NCBI GenBank assembly: GCA_000981645.1
Contig: LAQC01000001.1
Coordinates: forward strand, 42,532-85,060
DNA length: 42,529 bases
From: Cryomorphaceae bacterium ASP10-05a
GTDB lineage: Bacteria > Bacteroidota > Bacteroidia > Flavobacteriales_D > Sanyastnellaceae
Direction: 5' to 3'
This document shows, piece after piece, positions 8,796-18,251 of the stretch. The notes under the pieces were generated by a model. It was not told the DNA's origin. It saw only the letters and a program-made list of their open reading frames with translations, and did no database searches. Within the stretch, counting starts at the first letter, position 1, and every line of letters starts with the position of its first letter. A program made the translations under genes and the position numbers.

Positions 8796-10430
8796 TTAGG
8801 ACACCGCATGCATTAACTCCATACAAATTACTGCAGCTATAGTTCCCACAGCATACCCCATCACTGCAAGCAGAACTCCTACCGGAGCTAATGCTGGGCT
8901 AAACGCAGAAGCCACTATAGGAGCACTGGCTGCTCCGCCTATATTGGCCTGACTTCCTACTGCTACGAAAAAGAAAGGAGCTCTTATGATTTTAGCGGTT
9001 ACTAGCAGAATGGTAATGTGAACGAGCATCCAGATAGCACCGACTAAGAGCATGGTAAGTATCTGAGAGTTTTCTAAAAAGTCATTGATGTTAATCTTCA
9101 TACCTATGGTAGCCACTAGAATATAAATAAACAAACTACCTATTTTAGAGGCTCCTGCTCCCTCATAGCTTCTCAGCTTGGTAAATGAAAGTACTACACC
9201 TATGGTAGTGGAGATAACGATTAACCAAAAGAATCCACTTCCGAATGAACTCATGTAAAGCGCTATTACAGAACCACCAGCCTTCATATCCGAAATCCCT
9301 CCGCCTATCCATGGAGATAAGAAATTAGCTCCCCAGTGTGCTAGTCCTACTGCTAAGAATGCTACTCCACAGATAATCATAAGGTCTTTTAAAGATGGAG
9401 CTCTAGAAATACTGGCTTGGTAGTTTTCTACTTTTGTTTGCAACGCCTCTACAGCAGTGTTGTCGGCTTTTAAGAACTTGTTTATCTTCTTATCCATTCC
9501 CGCTCCGAAAAGCAGAAAAGCCATCCATACGTTGGCCAACGCTACGTCTACCAATATCATATTAGAGAATAATCCTTCTGGACAATCCGCGATCTCTTTC
9601 AAGGCTGTTTGGTTAGCGCCTCCACCTATCCAGCTTCCTGCTACAGTAGAAAGTCCTCTCCATAAGGCATTGGCAGAGTCACCTCCTAGAGCATCTGGTG
9701 TAAATGAGCCTACTATCCATAACGCTAAAGGCCCACCGATGACTACTCCTAAAGTGGCAGCAAAAAACATGATTAACGCTTTAGGCCCTAAGTTTAATAT
9801 TCCTTTTAAGTCTATGCTTAGGCATAACAGAACCAGAGATGCGGGGAGTAAAAACCGAGAGGACACATAATACAGTTGAGAATCCTGCCCGTTAATTATT
9901 CCTGCTGAGTTTAAAATAGCAGGTAAGAAATAACAGAGAAGCAGTGCTGGAACAAATTTGTAAAACTTAGAGAAACTAGGAAGTGAATTAGTGTAAAACA
10001 CCAACGCCAATAACCCGAGCAGTAATGCCAGTACAATAGCCTCATGCTTGAACCAGGGGGTTTTGTTAAATACCTTCAGCCCGAATGATTTAGCTTTTAC
10101 TATGTCATTTCCATCCGTAGCCTTTCCCCATGAAATTTCATAATCTCCAGCTTTTAGGTTTTCAAATGTTAACCCTTTATCGGTAATAAATCCGTAAAGG
10201 TTAGAATCGAATTTCACGAAAAAACTATCTGTAGGCTGAGAAAGCTCGTTCGGCCAGTCTAGAATGAGGCCTTCAGATTTATCTAAGTACAGACTAAATT
10301 TTCCCTTTGCAGTATGCAGGTTGGTTAGTGCATCATTTGCATAGTCGGTAGGGGTTGATTCAGTGATGGTTGTAGCTGAGGAGATAAGCGTTGCAACGCA
10401 GAAAAACGAAAGGATTATTACTCTTAACAT
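8796..10430 (-). CDS. DUF819 family membrane protein with N-terminal secreted extension
   Basis: Signal peptide plus ~100-residue soluble segment, then a DUF819-like polytopic core ('LSIDLKGILNLGPKALIMFFAATLGVVIGGPLALWIVG', 'WIGGGANQTALKEI'). Confidence 0.85.
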   Translation of the reverse strand: MLRVIILSFFCVATLISSATTITESTPTDYANDALTNLHTAKGKFSLYLDKSEGLILDWPNELSQPTDSFFVKFDSNLYGFITDKGLTFENLKAGDYEISWGKATDGNDIVKAKSFGLKVFNKTPWFKHEAIVLALLLGLLALVFYTNSLPSFSKFYKFVPALLLCYFLPAILNSAGIINGQDSQLYYVSSRFLLPASLVLLCLSIDLKGILNLGPKALIMFFAATLGVVIGGPLALWIVGSFTPDALGGDSANALWRGLSTVAGSWIGGGANQTALKEIADCPEGLFSNMILVDVALANVWMAFLLFGAGMDKKINKFLKADNTAVEALQTKVENYQASISRAPSLKDLMIICGVAFLAVGLAHWGANFLSPWIGGGISDMKAGGSVIALYMSSFGSGFFWLIVISTTIGVVLSFTKLRSYEGAGASKIGSLFIYILVATIGMKININDFLENSQILTMLLVGAIWMLVHITILLVTAKIIRAPFFFVAVGSQANIGGAASAPIVASAFSPALAPVGVLLAVMGYAVGTIAAVICMELMHAVS

Positions 10431-10645
10431 GAAGTTTTATTTAAGGTCAGCAAAGTATCTAATAAAATCCAGTGTGACAAACTGATTATTTACGCGAGCC
10501 AATTCGTCTTTTGGCTTTATCGAGGTCCTTCTTTTAGTGCTGAAAAAATCAACTTTAGCTCGGGTTGCGATGAGTATTTTGACCAAGCTGAAAAAAATAT
10601 TAGGATGTAAAAATTTATAAAGCTGAATTGGCTTGAGTATAGTTT

Positions 10646-10653
10646 TACATTTG
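10646..10653 (+). promoter_or_regulatory. Putative -7 box TACATTTG upstream of the SRPBCC gene
   Basis: Exact TAnnTTTG; TTG at 10628-10630 is a possible -33 element (15-nt spacer, shorter than usual). Confidence 0.45.
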
Positions 10654-10671
10654 CTGTAAATTAATGAATAA

Positions 10672-11730
10672 ATGAAAGTATTAAGGATAATTCTAGTGCT
10701 TCTAGGTCTGCTGGCTTTGCTTATAGTAGGAATAGGATTTTTTGGGCCCTCAGAGATGAACGTGTCGCATAAAAAAGTAATGAAGGCACCGTTACCAGCT
10801 GTATGGGAACAAGTAGTAGAATTTAAAAACTGGCCTAATTGGAGTCCTTGGGCTGCATCTGACCCAGATATGAAGATAACTTATAGTGAAGCTGGCTCTA
10901 GAGGATTAGGCGGAGGTTATTCGTGGGAAGGACCTAAAGCTGGAAAAGGTGAGATGGAGATTCGGGAGCTTAAAGAAGGAGAGAAAATAGGAATAGATAT
11001 AGGCTTCGATATGGGAGGTGGAATGGAGTACAGCACCTGTGATATGCATTTTAAAGAAGTGGAAGGAGGGACTGAGGTGACATGGAATTTTGAAAGTTCA
11101 GGAAACACTGGCTTTGGTGAGCGGTTAAGCAATGTTATTATGCCTTCTATCCTTAAAGGAATGTATCAAGAAGGATTAAACGGAATGGAAAAGGCGGCCA
11201 TAGCTAATCCATTTATTCCTAAAGAAGTAGTGTTAGTAGATATAGCGATGGAGGAGGTCGAGATGCCAGAGCTATTTTACATAGGGAAGAGATATGTAGA
11301 TAAGAATATAGAAGAGATTTCTGCGAAAAGTTATGTCTCTTCTTACCAAGAGATATATAGAAAAGTGTCGGGTAATGGAGAAGTAGCTAAACTAGTTCAA
11401 CCTCCTATTTCGGTAACTGAAGCTTATGATAATGAAACAAAAGTTTCGATATTCACTATAGCTATGATGTCTACAGAAAAATTATATGGGCGACTTAGCT
11501 TAGCTACCGGTTATATCAAACCTCATAAAGCGATGATTTATCTCCATAAAGGTTCTTACGAAACGCTACCTGAGAGCTATGAGAAACTAATGCCTGCCAT
11601 TTATGCCAAGGGCTTAACTCCGCTCATGCCGAGCTATGAAATTTATTTAATAGGTCCGATTTCTGAGCCAGACGATTCTAAATGGGTAACACAAATAGTG
11701 ATTCCCCTGGAGTGGATAGAAGCGATGTAA
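10672..11730 (+). CDS. SRPBCC domain protein with C-terminal GyrI-like effector-binding domain
   Basis: N-terminal TM helix; 'VSHKKVMKAPLPAVWEQVVEFKNWPNWSPW' (SRPBCC); C-terminal 'YETLPESYEKLMPAIYAKGLTPLMPSYEIYLIGP' (GyrI/AraC-effector-like). Confidence 0.82.
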   Translation: MKVLRIILVLLGLLALLIVGIGFFGPSEMNVSHKKVMKAPLPAVWEQVVEFKNWPNWSPWAASDPDMKITYSEAGSRGLGGGYSWEGPKAGKGEMEIRELKEGEKIGIDIGFDMGGGMEYSTCDMHFKEVEGGTEVTWNFESSGNTGFGERLSNVIMPSILKGMYQEGLNGMEKAAIANPFIPKEVVLVDIAMEEVEMPELFYIGKRYVDKNIEEISAKSYVSSYQEIYRKVSGNGEVAKLVQPPISVTEAYDNETKVSIFTIAMMSTEKLYGRLSLATGYIKPHKAMIYLHKGSYETLPESYEKLMPAIYAKGLTPLMPSYEIYLIGPISEPDDSKWVTQIVIPLEWIEAM

Positions 11731-11755
11731 ATGAGTGAAAAAATATAGAGTGAAA

Positions 11756-11780
11756 GCCAAGATTCGTCTTGGCTTTTTTT
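11756..11780 (+). terminator. Rho-independent terminator
   Basis: GCCAAGA-TTCG-TCTTGGC stem (11756-11773) followed by TTTTTTT. Confidence 0.85.
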
Positions 11781-12963
11781 ATGTCAAAGAATCCAGCGCA
11801 TCTTTAAGAATAGAAACGCCATGCGCTAAATCCTCTTGAGTAATGTTCAGCGGTGGAGCTATGCGGAATGCGTTTTTACAAGAAAGAAACCAGAAGGTAA
11901 TTACGCCATGAGTCAAGCAGTAATCAAAGGCCTGCTGAACCAGTTCCGCTGATTCTAGCTCTATGGCTATAAAAAGACCTTTCTGTCTTATTTCTTTTAC
12001 CGCTGAGTGGTCCTTTAGAGAGGCGGAAATGAATTGACCTTTGGCTTCTACAGAGGCTATAATTCCGTCTTTTAGGAGCTCTTTTAATCCCGCATTGGCT
12101 GCAGCGCAAATAACAGGATTACCGCCAAATGTAGTAATGTGGCCTAGCATAGGGTCATGCGTAAACTTCTCCATAAGGCTCCTGCCAGAAATCATAGCGC
12201 CTATAGGCAAGCCAGCTCCTAATGCTTTTCCTAAACATAGAATATCGGGTACGATTCCATAATGCTCGAATGCGCTGAACTTTCCCGTTCTGCCCATTCC
12301 TGCTTGGATTTCATCTAGGATGAGGAGCGTGCCTGTTACAGAACACCGTTCTCTAAGCGCTTTTATAAACGCCTGTTCAGGAATTCGGATGCCTGCATCT
12401 CCTTGGATGGTTTCTAGGAATACGCCAGCTGTTTTTTTTGTAATGAGCGCTAAGTCTGCCAGCTTATTTAGTTCTATAAACGTCACATCTGGCATTAATG
12501 GCCGCACCGCATATTTCTTTTCCTCGTTATAAGAAATAGCCAGTGAACCTGTGCTTCCCCCATGATAAGCGCCTTTAAACGCTATAAGCTCAGAGCGGCC
12601 AGTACTTCTTCTAGCCAATTTTAGAGCGGCCTCATTAGCTTCAGTGCCAGAATTCACGAAGTAACAAGTGTCCAGTGCTTTAGGAAGTAATCCCGTTAAG
12701 GTAGCCGCCAATTCAGAAACAGCATCCTGCCCGAACTCTCCATAAACCATCACGTGAGCATACTTTTCTAACTGGCGGTACACAGCATCTTTCACGGCTT
12801 GGTTTCCATGCCCGAGGTTAGAAACACAGAGCCCCGAAATCATGTCTAGGTATTTCTTTCCATCTTTAGTATGGATGTAAGAACCAGCTGCATGACTCAC
12901 TTCTAACCCTACAGGAAAAGGAGTGGTCTGAGCCAGATGATTGTCTAAAAGAAGTGTATTCAT
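11779..12963 (-). CDS. Class III PLP-dependent aminotransferase (acetylornithine/aspartate aminotransferase family)
   Basis: 'YFVNSGTEANEAALKLARRSTGRSELIAFKGAYHGGSTGSLAIS', 'LLILDEIQAGMGRTGKFSAFEHYGIVPDILCLGKALGAGLPIGAMI'. Confidence 0.93.
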   Translation of the reverse strand: MNTLLLDNHLAQTTPFPVGLEVSHAAGSYIHTKDGKKYLDMISGLCVSNLGHGNQAVKDAVYRQLEKYAHVMVYGEFGQDAVSELAATLTGLLPKALDTCYFVNSGTEANEAALKLARRSTGRSELIAFKGAYHGGSTGSLAISYNEEKKYAVRPLMPDVTFIELNKLADLALITKKTAGVFLETIQGDAGIRIPEQAFIKALRERCSVTGTLLILDEIQAGMGRTGKFSAFEHYGIVPDILCLGKALGAGLPIGAMISGRSLMEKFTHDPMLGHITTFGGNPVICAAANAGLKELLKDGIIASVEAKGQFISASLKDHSAVKEIRQKGLFIAIELESAELVQQAFDYCLTHGVITFWFLSCKNAFRIAPPLNITQEDLAHGVSILKDALDSLT

Positions 12964-12970
12964 AGCGCAG

Positions 12971-12978
12971 CAAAGTTA
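12971..12978 (-). promoter_or_regulatory. Putative -7 box TAACTTTG, 7 nt from the aminotransferase ATG
   Basis: Exact TAnnTTTG on the minus strand. Confidence 0.5.
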
Positions 12979-13132
12979 TTTTAAAGTTTACACTTAAATA
13001 TCGCTCTGCTAAATTGTTTTTTAGTTGAGGGTAATTCTCTGTTGGTGGATGATTTTATCTTCATGGATTAGACTTCTAACCTTCAATTCTCTAGACTTTT
13101 AGCATGTGTGTTAGCGCACTCTTTAGGCGCTG

Positions 13133-13152
13133 CACTGAGCGCAGCAGAAGTG
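13133..13152. repeat. Dispersed-repeat-like copy CACTGAGCGCAGCAGAAGTG
   Basis: 18/20 identical to the copy at 13271-13290. Confidence 0.6.
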
Positions 13153-13259
13153 ACTGGGGCAGCGGGAGGAAAGTTTATTGAAAATTGAAGAGTCTAGATT
13201 TTGGAAGGGTGCAATAAATCGAAATTCTTAAGATGAATCTTATGTGGAAATTTCAACTT

Positions 13260-13661
13260 CTAACTTCGGTCACTGAGCGAAGCCGAAGTGCCAACCCCGA
13301 ACTTCATACCGAAAATGTATAACAGGTAGAGAAAATTCCCTGTGCCTATTAGCCCGATTAAAAAGAAGGTGTCTACTATCCAGTGTTTAATTCACCATGA
13401 TTCTATATCCTTTTGAATCTTTAGTAATAATCGGGTAATAGCCGTATATAGTATGCCTACTAAAAACGTAATCACTCCGAAGCCTAAGGTCATAAACAGC
13501 ACGGAACCTTGATGTTCTTCCATCCCGAATGGTCTGAAAAGAAACAATAATAGAAAAACGATACTCCCCGCAGTGAGCATTCCTCTTACTTCAGTAGCAT
13601 AGGATTCAGGTCTTGGGTAAGGTTTGTTTAGCCAGTTTTTTATGTTGGTTATGGCAGACAT
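13260..13661 (-). pseudogene. Truncated membrane N-terminus of a LytTR-type regulator, interrupted by in-frame TGA at 13392-13394
   Basis: 'WLNKPYPRPESYATEVRGMLTAGSIVFLLLFLFRPFGM...ESW*IKHWIVDTFFLIGLIGTGNFLYLLYIFGMKF...' resembles the N-terminal TM region of flavobacterial LytTR proteins. Same frame continues past the TGA; no LytTR DNA-binding domain follows. Confidence 0.6.
13271..13290. repeat. Dispersed-repeat-like copy CACTGAGCGAAGCCGAAGTG, part of hairpin ACTTCGG...CCGAAGT
   Basis: 18/20 identity to 13133-13152; inverted arms 13263-13269 / 13283-13289. Confidence 0.65.
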
Positions 13662-14186
13662 TTACCATTGGTGACTTTCTGTTCCTTTCATCCACAGGCC
13701 TTTTACCTTCATGGCTTGTTCCAGTATGTCTCTTACACATCCTTTCCCACCATCTTTATCGGATATGTAATGACTTACAGATTTCACTTCAGCACAGGCG
13801 TCATGAGGAGCTACAGATAATCCGGCTATTTTCATTACATCATAATCAGGAACATCATCTCCCATGTAGCAGACCTCTGAAGCATCTAGGTTGTGTTTTT
13901 TCAGGTATTCCTGAAACACTACCATTTTATCATGGCAGCTGAGGTATACTTCGGGAATCCCTAGTCCTTCTAATCTAGATTTGACTAGTTCGCTATTGCC
14001 CCCCGTGATAATAGCTAGCCTAAGGCCCTTTTTTACGGCCAACTGAACTGCGAAACCATCTTTTACATTCATCACCCGGGCCATTTCGCCAGGAACCAAG
14101 TAGAGGCTTCCATCTGTGAAAACTCCGTCTACATCGAATACGAATGTGGTAATGTCTTTTAGTTTTTCCTTGTAACTACTGGCCAT
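13662..14186 (-). CDS. kdsC: KdsC-like HAD phosphatase (3-deoxy-D-manno-octulosonate 8-phosphate phosphatase family)
   Basis: 'TTFVFDVDGVFTDGSLYL', 'LRLAIITGGNSELVKSRLEGLGI', 'VCYMGDDVPDYDVMKIAGLSVAPHDA'. Confidence 0.9.
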   Translation of the reverse strand: MASSYKEKLKDITTFVFDVDGVFTDGSLYLVPGEMARVMNVKDGFAVQLAVKKGLRLAIITGGNSELVKSRLEGLGIPEVYLSCHDKMVVFQEYLKKHNLDASEVCYMGDDVPDYDVMKIAGLSVAPHDACAEVKSVSHYISDKDGGKGCVRDILEQAMKVKGLWMKGTESHQW

Positions 14187-14967
14187 GGTGGTATGCTATT
14201 ATATGTTTAGAAAGGGCTAAATATAGCGCTTTGATTTCTGGTTTGTCTTCTAGTATTTTCATGTGAGAATCTATGGTTCCATAGTCTTCTCTCACTGCAG
14301 GGCCAGTCTGTTTTTCTTTCGCTTTTCCTGAGGTGATATTTCTAAATGTCTTTTGTATAAGTGGGTTTAATAAGTCCAAGCTCAGGTTGTGGTTTTCTAA
14401 AACCTCCTGAGTAAGTGCTCCCAAGTGATTGGTAAAATTACACGCGAGCACTGCAGCTGCATGAATTATAGCGCGCTCAGCAGAGGTGATGGTTTTCACG
14501 TTTTCGCTCAGAAGTTCACCCAATAGATGGAGCTTTTGCAAGAGGTCTTCGTTAGCAGCTTCTATACAGATAGGAACCTCAGACCAGTTGGTTCCAGAAC
14601 CTTTAGAGAATGTCTGTAGCGGATAGAAAACACCGCTCTCGGTGTTTTGGTAACGCTCTTGCAAAGCCGTATTCCCCGAAGTATGCACTACAGGAGTGGA
14701 AGACTTTAGCTCAGAAAACACTGTTGAAATAGCATCGTCAGAAACGGCTACTATAAAAAGGTCGGTCTCCTTGAGTTGGGAATAGTTGTTTATTCCTGTG
14801 GAGTTTACTTTCTCGGCTAGTAGATTGGCTTGACTTAAATTTCTGCTGAAAACTTGCGTGATGATTAGTCCTTTTTTAAAGAACTCTTCAGCCATAGCAG
14901 AAGCTACGTTTCCGCTTCCTATAAATGTTATGTGCTTAATTTCAGAGTTCACTTTGTCTTTAGCCAC
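14176..14967 (-). CDS. Rossmann-fold / DUF2520 protein (NADP-dependent oxidoreductase-like)
   Basis: 'ITFIGSGNVASAMAEEFFKKGLIITQVFSRN', 'GVFYPLQTFSKG', 'AAAVLACNFTNHLGALTQEVL'. GTG start; overlaps kdsC by 11 nt. Confidence 0.87.
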   Translation of the reverse strand: MAKDKVNSEIKHITFIGSGNVASAMAEEFFKKGLIITQVFSRNLSQANLLAEKVNSTGINNYSQLKETDLFIVAVSDDAISTVFSELKSSTPVVHTSGNTALQERYQNTESGVFYPLQTFSKGSGTNWSEVPICIEAANEDLLQKLHLLGELLSENVKTITSAERAIIHAAAVLACNFTNHLGALTQEVLENHNLSLDLLNPLIQKTFRNITSGKAKEKQTGPAVREDYGTIDSHMKILEDKPEIKALYLALSKHIIAYHHGQ

Positions 14968-15002
14968 AGGGTTGAAAAGGTGAATATACGGCTCTTTAAA
15001 AG

Positions 15003-17846
15003 TTAGGCGGTTTTACGCCCTATTCTATTGGTTCTAATCCGTTCTATAATAGCTATGATAGTTCCCAATATCATGATTAAACATCCTATCCATAAGATAT
15101 TTATCTGTGGAAATTTCACTGCTCTCATTACTATAAAGTCTCTGTAATTCTCAGATTTCTCAGCATGTTCTAAGGTGATTTCTGCTGTGCCATCCTTAGG
15201 CTGAATAAGTTTAATAGTCGCTTTAAAGCCCTCTTTTACCAGGGTGATTTCTTCTCCTACAGCTTGATTTCCTCTTACTAGAAATCTAGAGGTGAGGAGC
15301 GTATCCTTTTCTTCAGAGGTGAAGTGCATGTATGTTTTAAGTACAATATCTGAAGATAGAAATCCGAAAATTGCCTTTTCCTCTCCCATGGGTCTCAGGC
15401 TATCCACTATGAGCAACCCTTCTGTAAGCTTTAAGGTATCTCCCAGAAGCATTTTGGTTTCTTTCATTGGAAGAAATCCTAAACTGTCTGTTTTCAGTTT
15501 GTCTATCTGTGCAAACTTTAGGAAAGTAAACAAATCTTCATTCCCGTAATGCTTCGTGTCTGGCTCTGGCGCATTTCCGAATGTCTCATTGATTTGAATT
15601 CTAGGAGAGAGCGTAAATTCTTTTTCTCCTGGGTTAAATCCTCTCCATTTTTTAGCACGGTCGAGTTGTGTTTCTGTAGGCGCTGGCAGTGGATACCAGT
15701 GCGTTTCCATATCTTCTATAAAAGTAGGAGAGCTGGTGTGGTCTTGCTTTGCAATGAAGAAAACAGGTAAATTCTGAATCAATCGATAGGCTATATCATC
15801 TTTTTGGAATGAATTGGCCACTTGCGAATAATAGTCTATGTGGTAGTAAGCATTTCTGCCATCAGAATCATACCCCGTATAGGTAGTCATATAATTACCC
15901 ATGGTAAGGGTATCACCCTTATACATAAGTTGGTCTTCTTTACTATTTATTCCTCCGCCTAAACCTGTAATGTCTGTGCTTTTAGTGGTAGATATAATAT
16001 CTTGTTGACTTTGACTAACCAGTGCACCGAAAATTAATAGACCAAATCCTACGTGGGCTATAGGGCTTCCACCTTTTCTGATGTTTCCTTTGAGCACTCT
16101 AATAAGGTAATCCGCATTAGCCACTACAGCGAATATTGAGGTGAATAGTAACACATAATTGGAAGGGTAGGTGTTGTCTTCAAATCCCCAAACAAAGAGG
16201 AAGAATGCTGTAATGGCTGCTGAAATAATAAGCGATAGACTAACGGCCTTGAACCATTTGCCGCCATCATTCTTGCCATATTTCATAAACTGGGTAGTTC
16301 CTATAAAGAGTGTAATTAACACGGTAAATGGAATCTGCCATCTGTTATAGATATTTACCACATCAGAACCTATAGAAAGTTTTCCTTCTGCTAAGCTAGC
16401 GGCCCATTCCCATCCTGTAAGGTTGGCTATGTTCGCATAGATACTTTGAAATGGACTAGCTACATGATTGAATACAGGTATGCTGGTCCAGATGGTGATT
16501 TGCAACGCTGAAATAAACAGTACTAACCCTCCTATAAACATCCAGAACTCTCGACTAACCAATGGCTCGTCTTCATCTGTTCGGTAATGCTTGGTGTATG
16601 CTTTTACCGTATAGACTGCCGATAAGAGAAGGAATAAAACTACAAAAGCTGCAGGAGCATATTCGAATCTCACCGCGTCTGTATCCAGCAAGTAAAGTCC
16701 TATCCCTAAGACGAAAATCAGGAATGAAGCCCAACTGTAAATTTTTCTTTCCAGTACATCTTTATGCAGCATGGCCACTGCCATTCCTACGAAGAAAAGC
16801 AAGTAAATCAGTAGCTGAGGAAGAATACCGCTCTCCACAAAACTGTGTACTGAGCTTTCTCCTAAAATCCCACTTCGGGTAAGGAATGTAGAATAAAGGA
16901 TGAAGATAAAACTCAGAATGATGAATAAAAAAGCAGAAAACAGACTCTTAGGTTTGTGCTTGTTGATGAGCATTATGTGAGCTCCCGCCACGAGAATAAT
17001 CCATGGAACTAGAGATGCGTTTTCTACAGGATCCCAAGCCCAAAATCCTCCAAAAGTAAGTGACTCATACGCCCAAGCTCCTCCCATGAGAATACCTGTA
17101 CCTAAAATCATGACGGAGAAAAATGTCCAGGGAAGTGCTGGCTTAATCCAGCCTGAATAATCTCTTTTCCATAATCCTGCGATGGCAAAAGCGAATGGAA
17201 CCACTGTGCTGGCAAACCCTAAAAACAGGGTAGGAGGGTGTATGGTCATCCAGTAATTCTGTAGCAGTGGATTTAGTCCTCTACCATCAGCGAAGAGTAA
17301 ACTCAAATAACTTTCTGAAGAGGCCCACGGCATGAGTATGGTTTCGGGTAATTCTCTATTCAGAATAAACGGGTTACTTCCGAATTTATAATCCGCAAAG
17401 TATACTCCCAGGAGCATAGATGAGATAAACACTTGGACCAATGCTAGAATGGTCATGGTGTGTTTTTCCCAGTTTTTTCCTTTGAGAATAAGAAGTCCAC
17501 CTAGCACGATATGCCAAAAACTCCAGAGTAGGAAACTGCCTTCCTGACCACTCCAGAATGCAGAAAACACATACTTCATAGGCATGGTCTTACTGCTGTA
17601 CTTGTACACGTAATTATACTCGTACTGGTGATTCATAAACAGATAAAACAGTGTGCCTATCACCATAAAAACAGAAAGTCCATGTATGATAAAACCTATT
17701 CTACCTAATTTTTTCCATGAGGCTGCTGATTCTTCTTTTGTAGAAAAGTAATAGCTTACCATAGAAAATATAGCTGCTGAAAAAGCGAGTGCTATAAAGA
17801 ATTCTCCTATTTGACCTGGGAGCAGGTTTTCTCCGATGTACTCCAT
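15003..17846 (-). CDS. ccmF: Cytochrome c maturation heme lyase CcmF-like
   Basis: 'MMGGAWAYESLTFGGFWAWDPVENASLVPWIILVAGAH'-type WWD domain, many TM helices, periplasmic C-terminal part. Confidence 0.9.
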   Translation of the reverse strand: MEYIGENLLPGQIGEFFIALAFSAAIFSMVSYYFSTKEESAASWKKLGRIGFIIHGLSVFMVIGTLFYLFMNHQYEYNYVYKYSSKTMPMKYVFSAFWSGQEGSFLLWSFWHIVLGGLLILKGKNWEKHTMTILALVQVFISSMLLGVYFADYKFGSNPFILNRELPETILMPWASSESYLSLLFADGRGLNPLLQNYWMTIHPPTLFLGFASTVVPFAFAIAGLWKRDYSGWIKPALPWTFFSVMILGTGILMGGAWAYESLTFGGFWAWDPVENASLVPWIILVAGAHIMLINKHKPKSLFSAFLFIILSFIFILYSTFLTRSGILGESSVHSFVESGILPQLLIYLLFFVGMAVAMLHKDVLERKIYSWASFLIFVLGIGLYLLDTDAVRFEYAPAAFVVLFLLLSAVYTVKAYTKHYRTDEDEPLVSREFWMFIGGLVLFISALQITIWTSIPVFNHVASPFQSIYANIANLTGWEWAASLAEGKLSIGSDVVNIYNRWQIPFTVLITLFIGTTQFMKYGKNDGGKWFKAVSLSLIISAAITAFFLFVWGFEDNTYPSNYVLLFTSIFAVVANADYLIRVLKGNIRKGGSPIAHVGFGLLIFGALVSQSQQDIISTTKSTDITGLGGGINSKEDQLMYKGDTLTMGNYMTTYTGYDSDGRNAYYHIDYYSQVANSFQKDDIAYRLIQNLPVFFIAKQDHTSSPTFIEDMETHWYPLPAPTETQLDRAKKWRGFNPGEKEFTLSPRIQINETFGNAPEPDTKHYGNEDLFTFLKFAQIDKLKTDSLGFLPMKETKMLLGDTLKLTEGLLIVDSLRPMGEEKAIFGFLSSDIVLKTYMHFTSEEKDTLLTSRFLVRGNQAVGEEITLVKEGFKATIKLIQPKDGTAEITLEHAEKSENYRDFIVMRAVKFPQINILWIGCLIMILGTIIAIIERIRTNRIGRKTA

Positions 17847-18251
17847 TTAATTAGCAGATGCTTGTAGGTCTATCAAGTGTTTTTGGTCATTGTATTTGGA
17901 TGGACATTTCATTTGCATATCATGCCCACGAAATTTCCCGTCTTCTACATAACCAAATAAATTTATGGATTCAGACTGTTCGAACCCTTGTTGTTTGGCT
18001 TCGTTGAGATATACTTTACTAATTCCACCTTCACTATCTACCATAGTAAATACAGTGAGTGCCGCATTTTCTTCAGGATTATAAATGATAGGTTCTTCTC
18101 TGATGAGTTTCCCGTTTATTTTATAATCTACTCCAGGATTAGAAAAAGCGGTAGCGAATGTTTCGGCTTTCCCGCTACCTCCTAGTGCTGATACCATAGC
18201 TGCTATAGCTACTCCAGCTAGGATGATTAGGGCTATTTCTGACTTTTTCAT
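17847..18251 (-). CDS. ccmE: Cytochrome c maturation protein CcmE-like (CXXXY variant)
   Basis: TM anchor, 'DYKINGKLIREEPIIYNPEENAALTVFTMVDSEGG', 'INLFGYVEDGKFRGHDMQMKCPSKYND'. Confidence 0.82.
   Translation of the reverse strand: MKKSEIALIILAGVAIAAMVSALGGSGKAETFATAFSNPGVDYKINGKLIREEPIIYNPEENAALTVFTMVDSEGGISKVYLNEAKQQGFEQSESINLFGYVEDGKFRGHDMQMKCPSKYNDQKHLIDLQASAN

Noticed and set aside
9457-9870. 137-aa plus-strand ORF
   Set aside because: Antisense to the well-supported DUF819 gene; composition looks like an antisense artefact.
13392-13661. Intact 89-aa small membrane protein
   Set aside because: Membrane sequence continues in frame beyond the TGA, so a truncated LytTR-type gene is the better reading.
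13613-13942. 109-aa plus-strand ORF
   Set aside because: Antisense to kdsC and the LytTR remnant; no protein-like features.
16562-16882. 106-aa plus-strand ORF
   Set aside because: Antisense to ccmF.
17960-18000. Possible tRNA T-arm (TTCGAACCC)
   Set aside because: Lies inside ccmE coding sequence with no cloverleaf; no tRNA or rRNA was recognised anywhere in the window.
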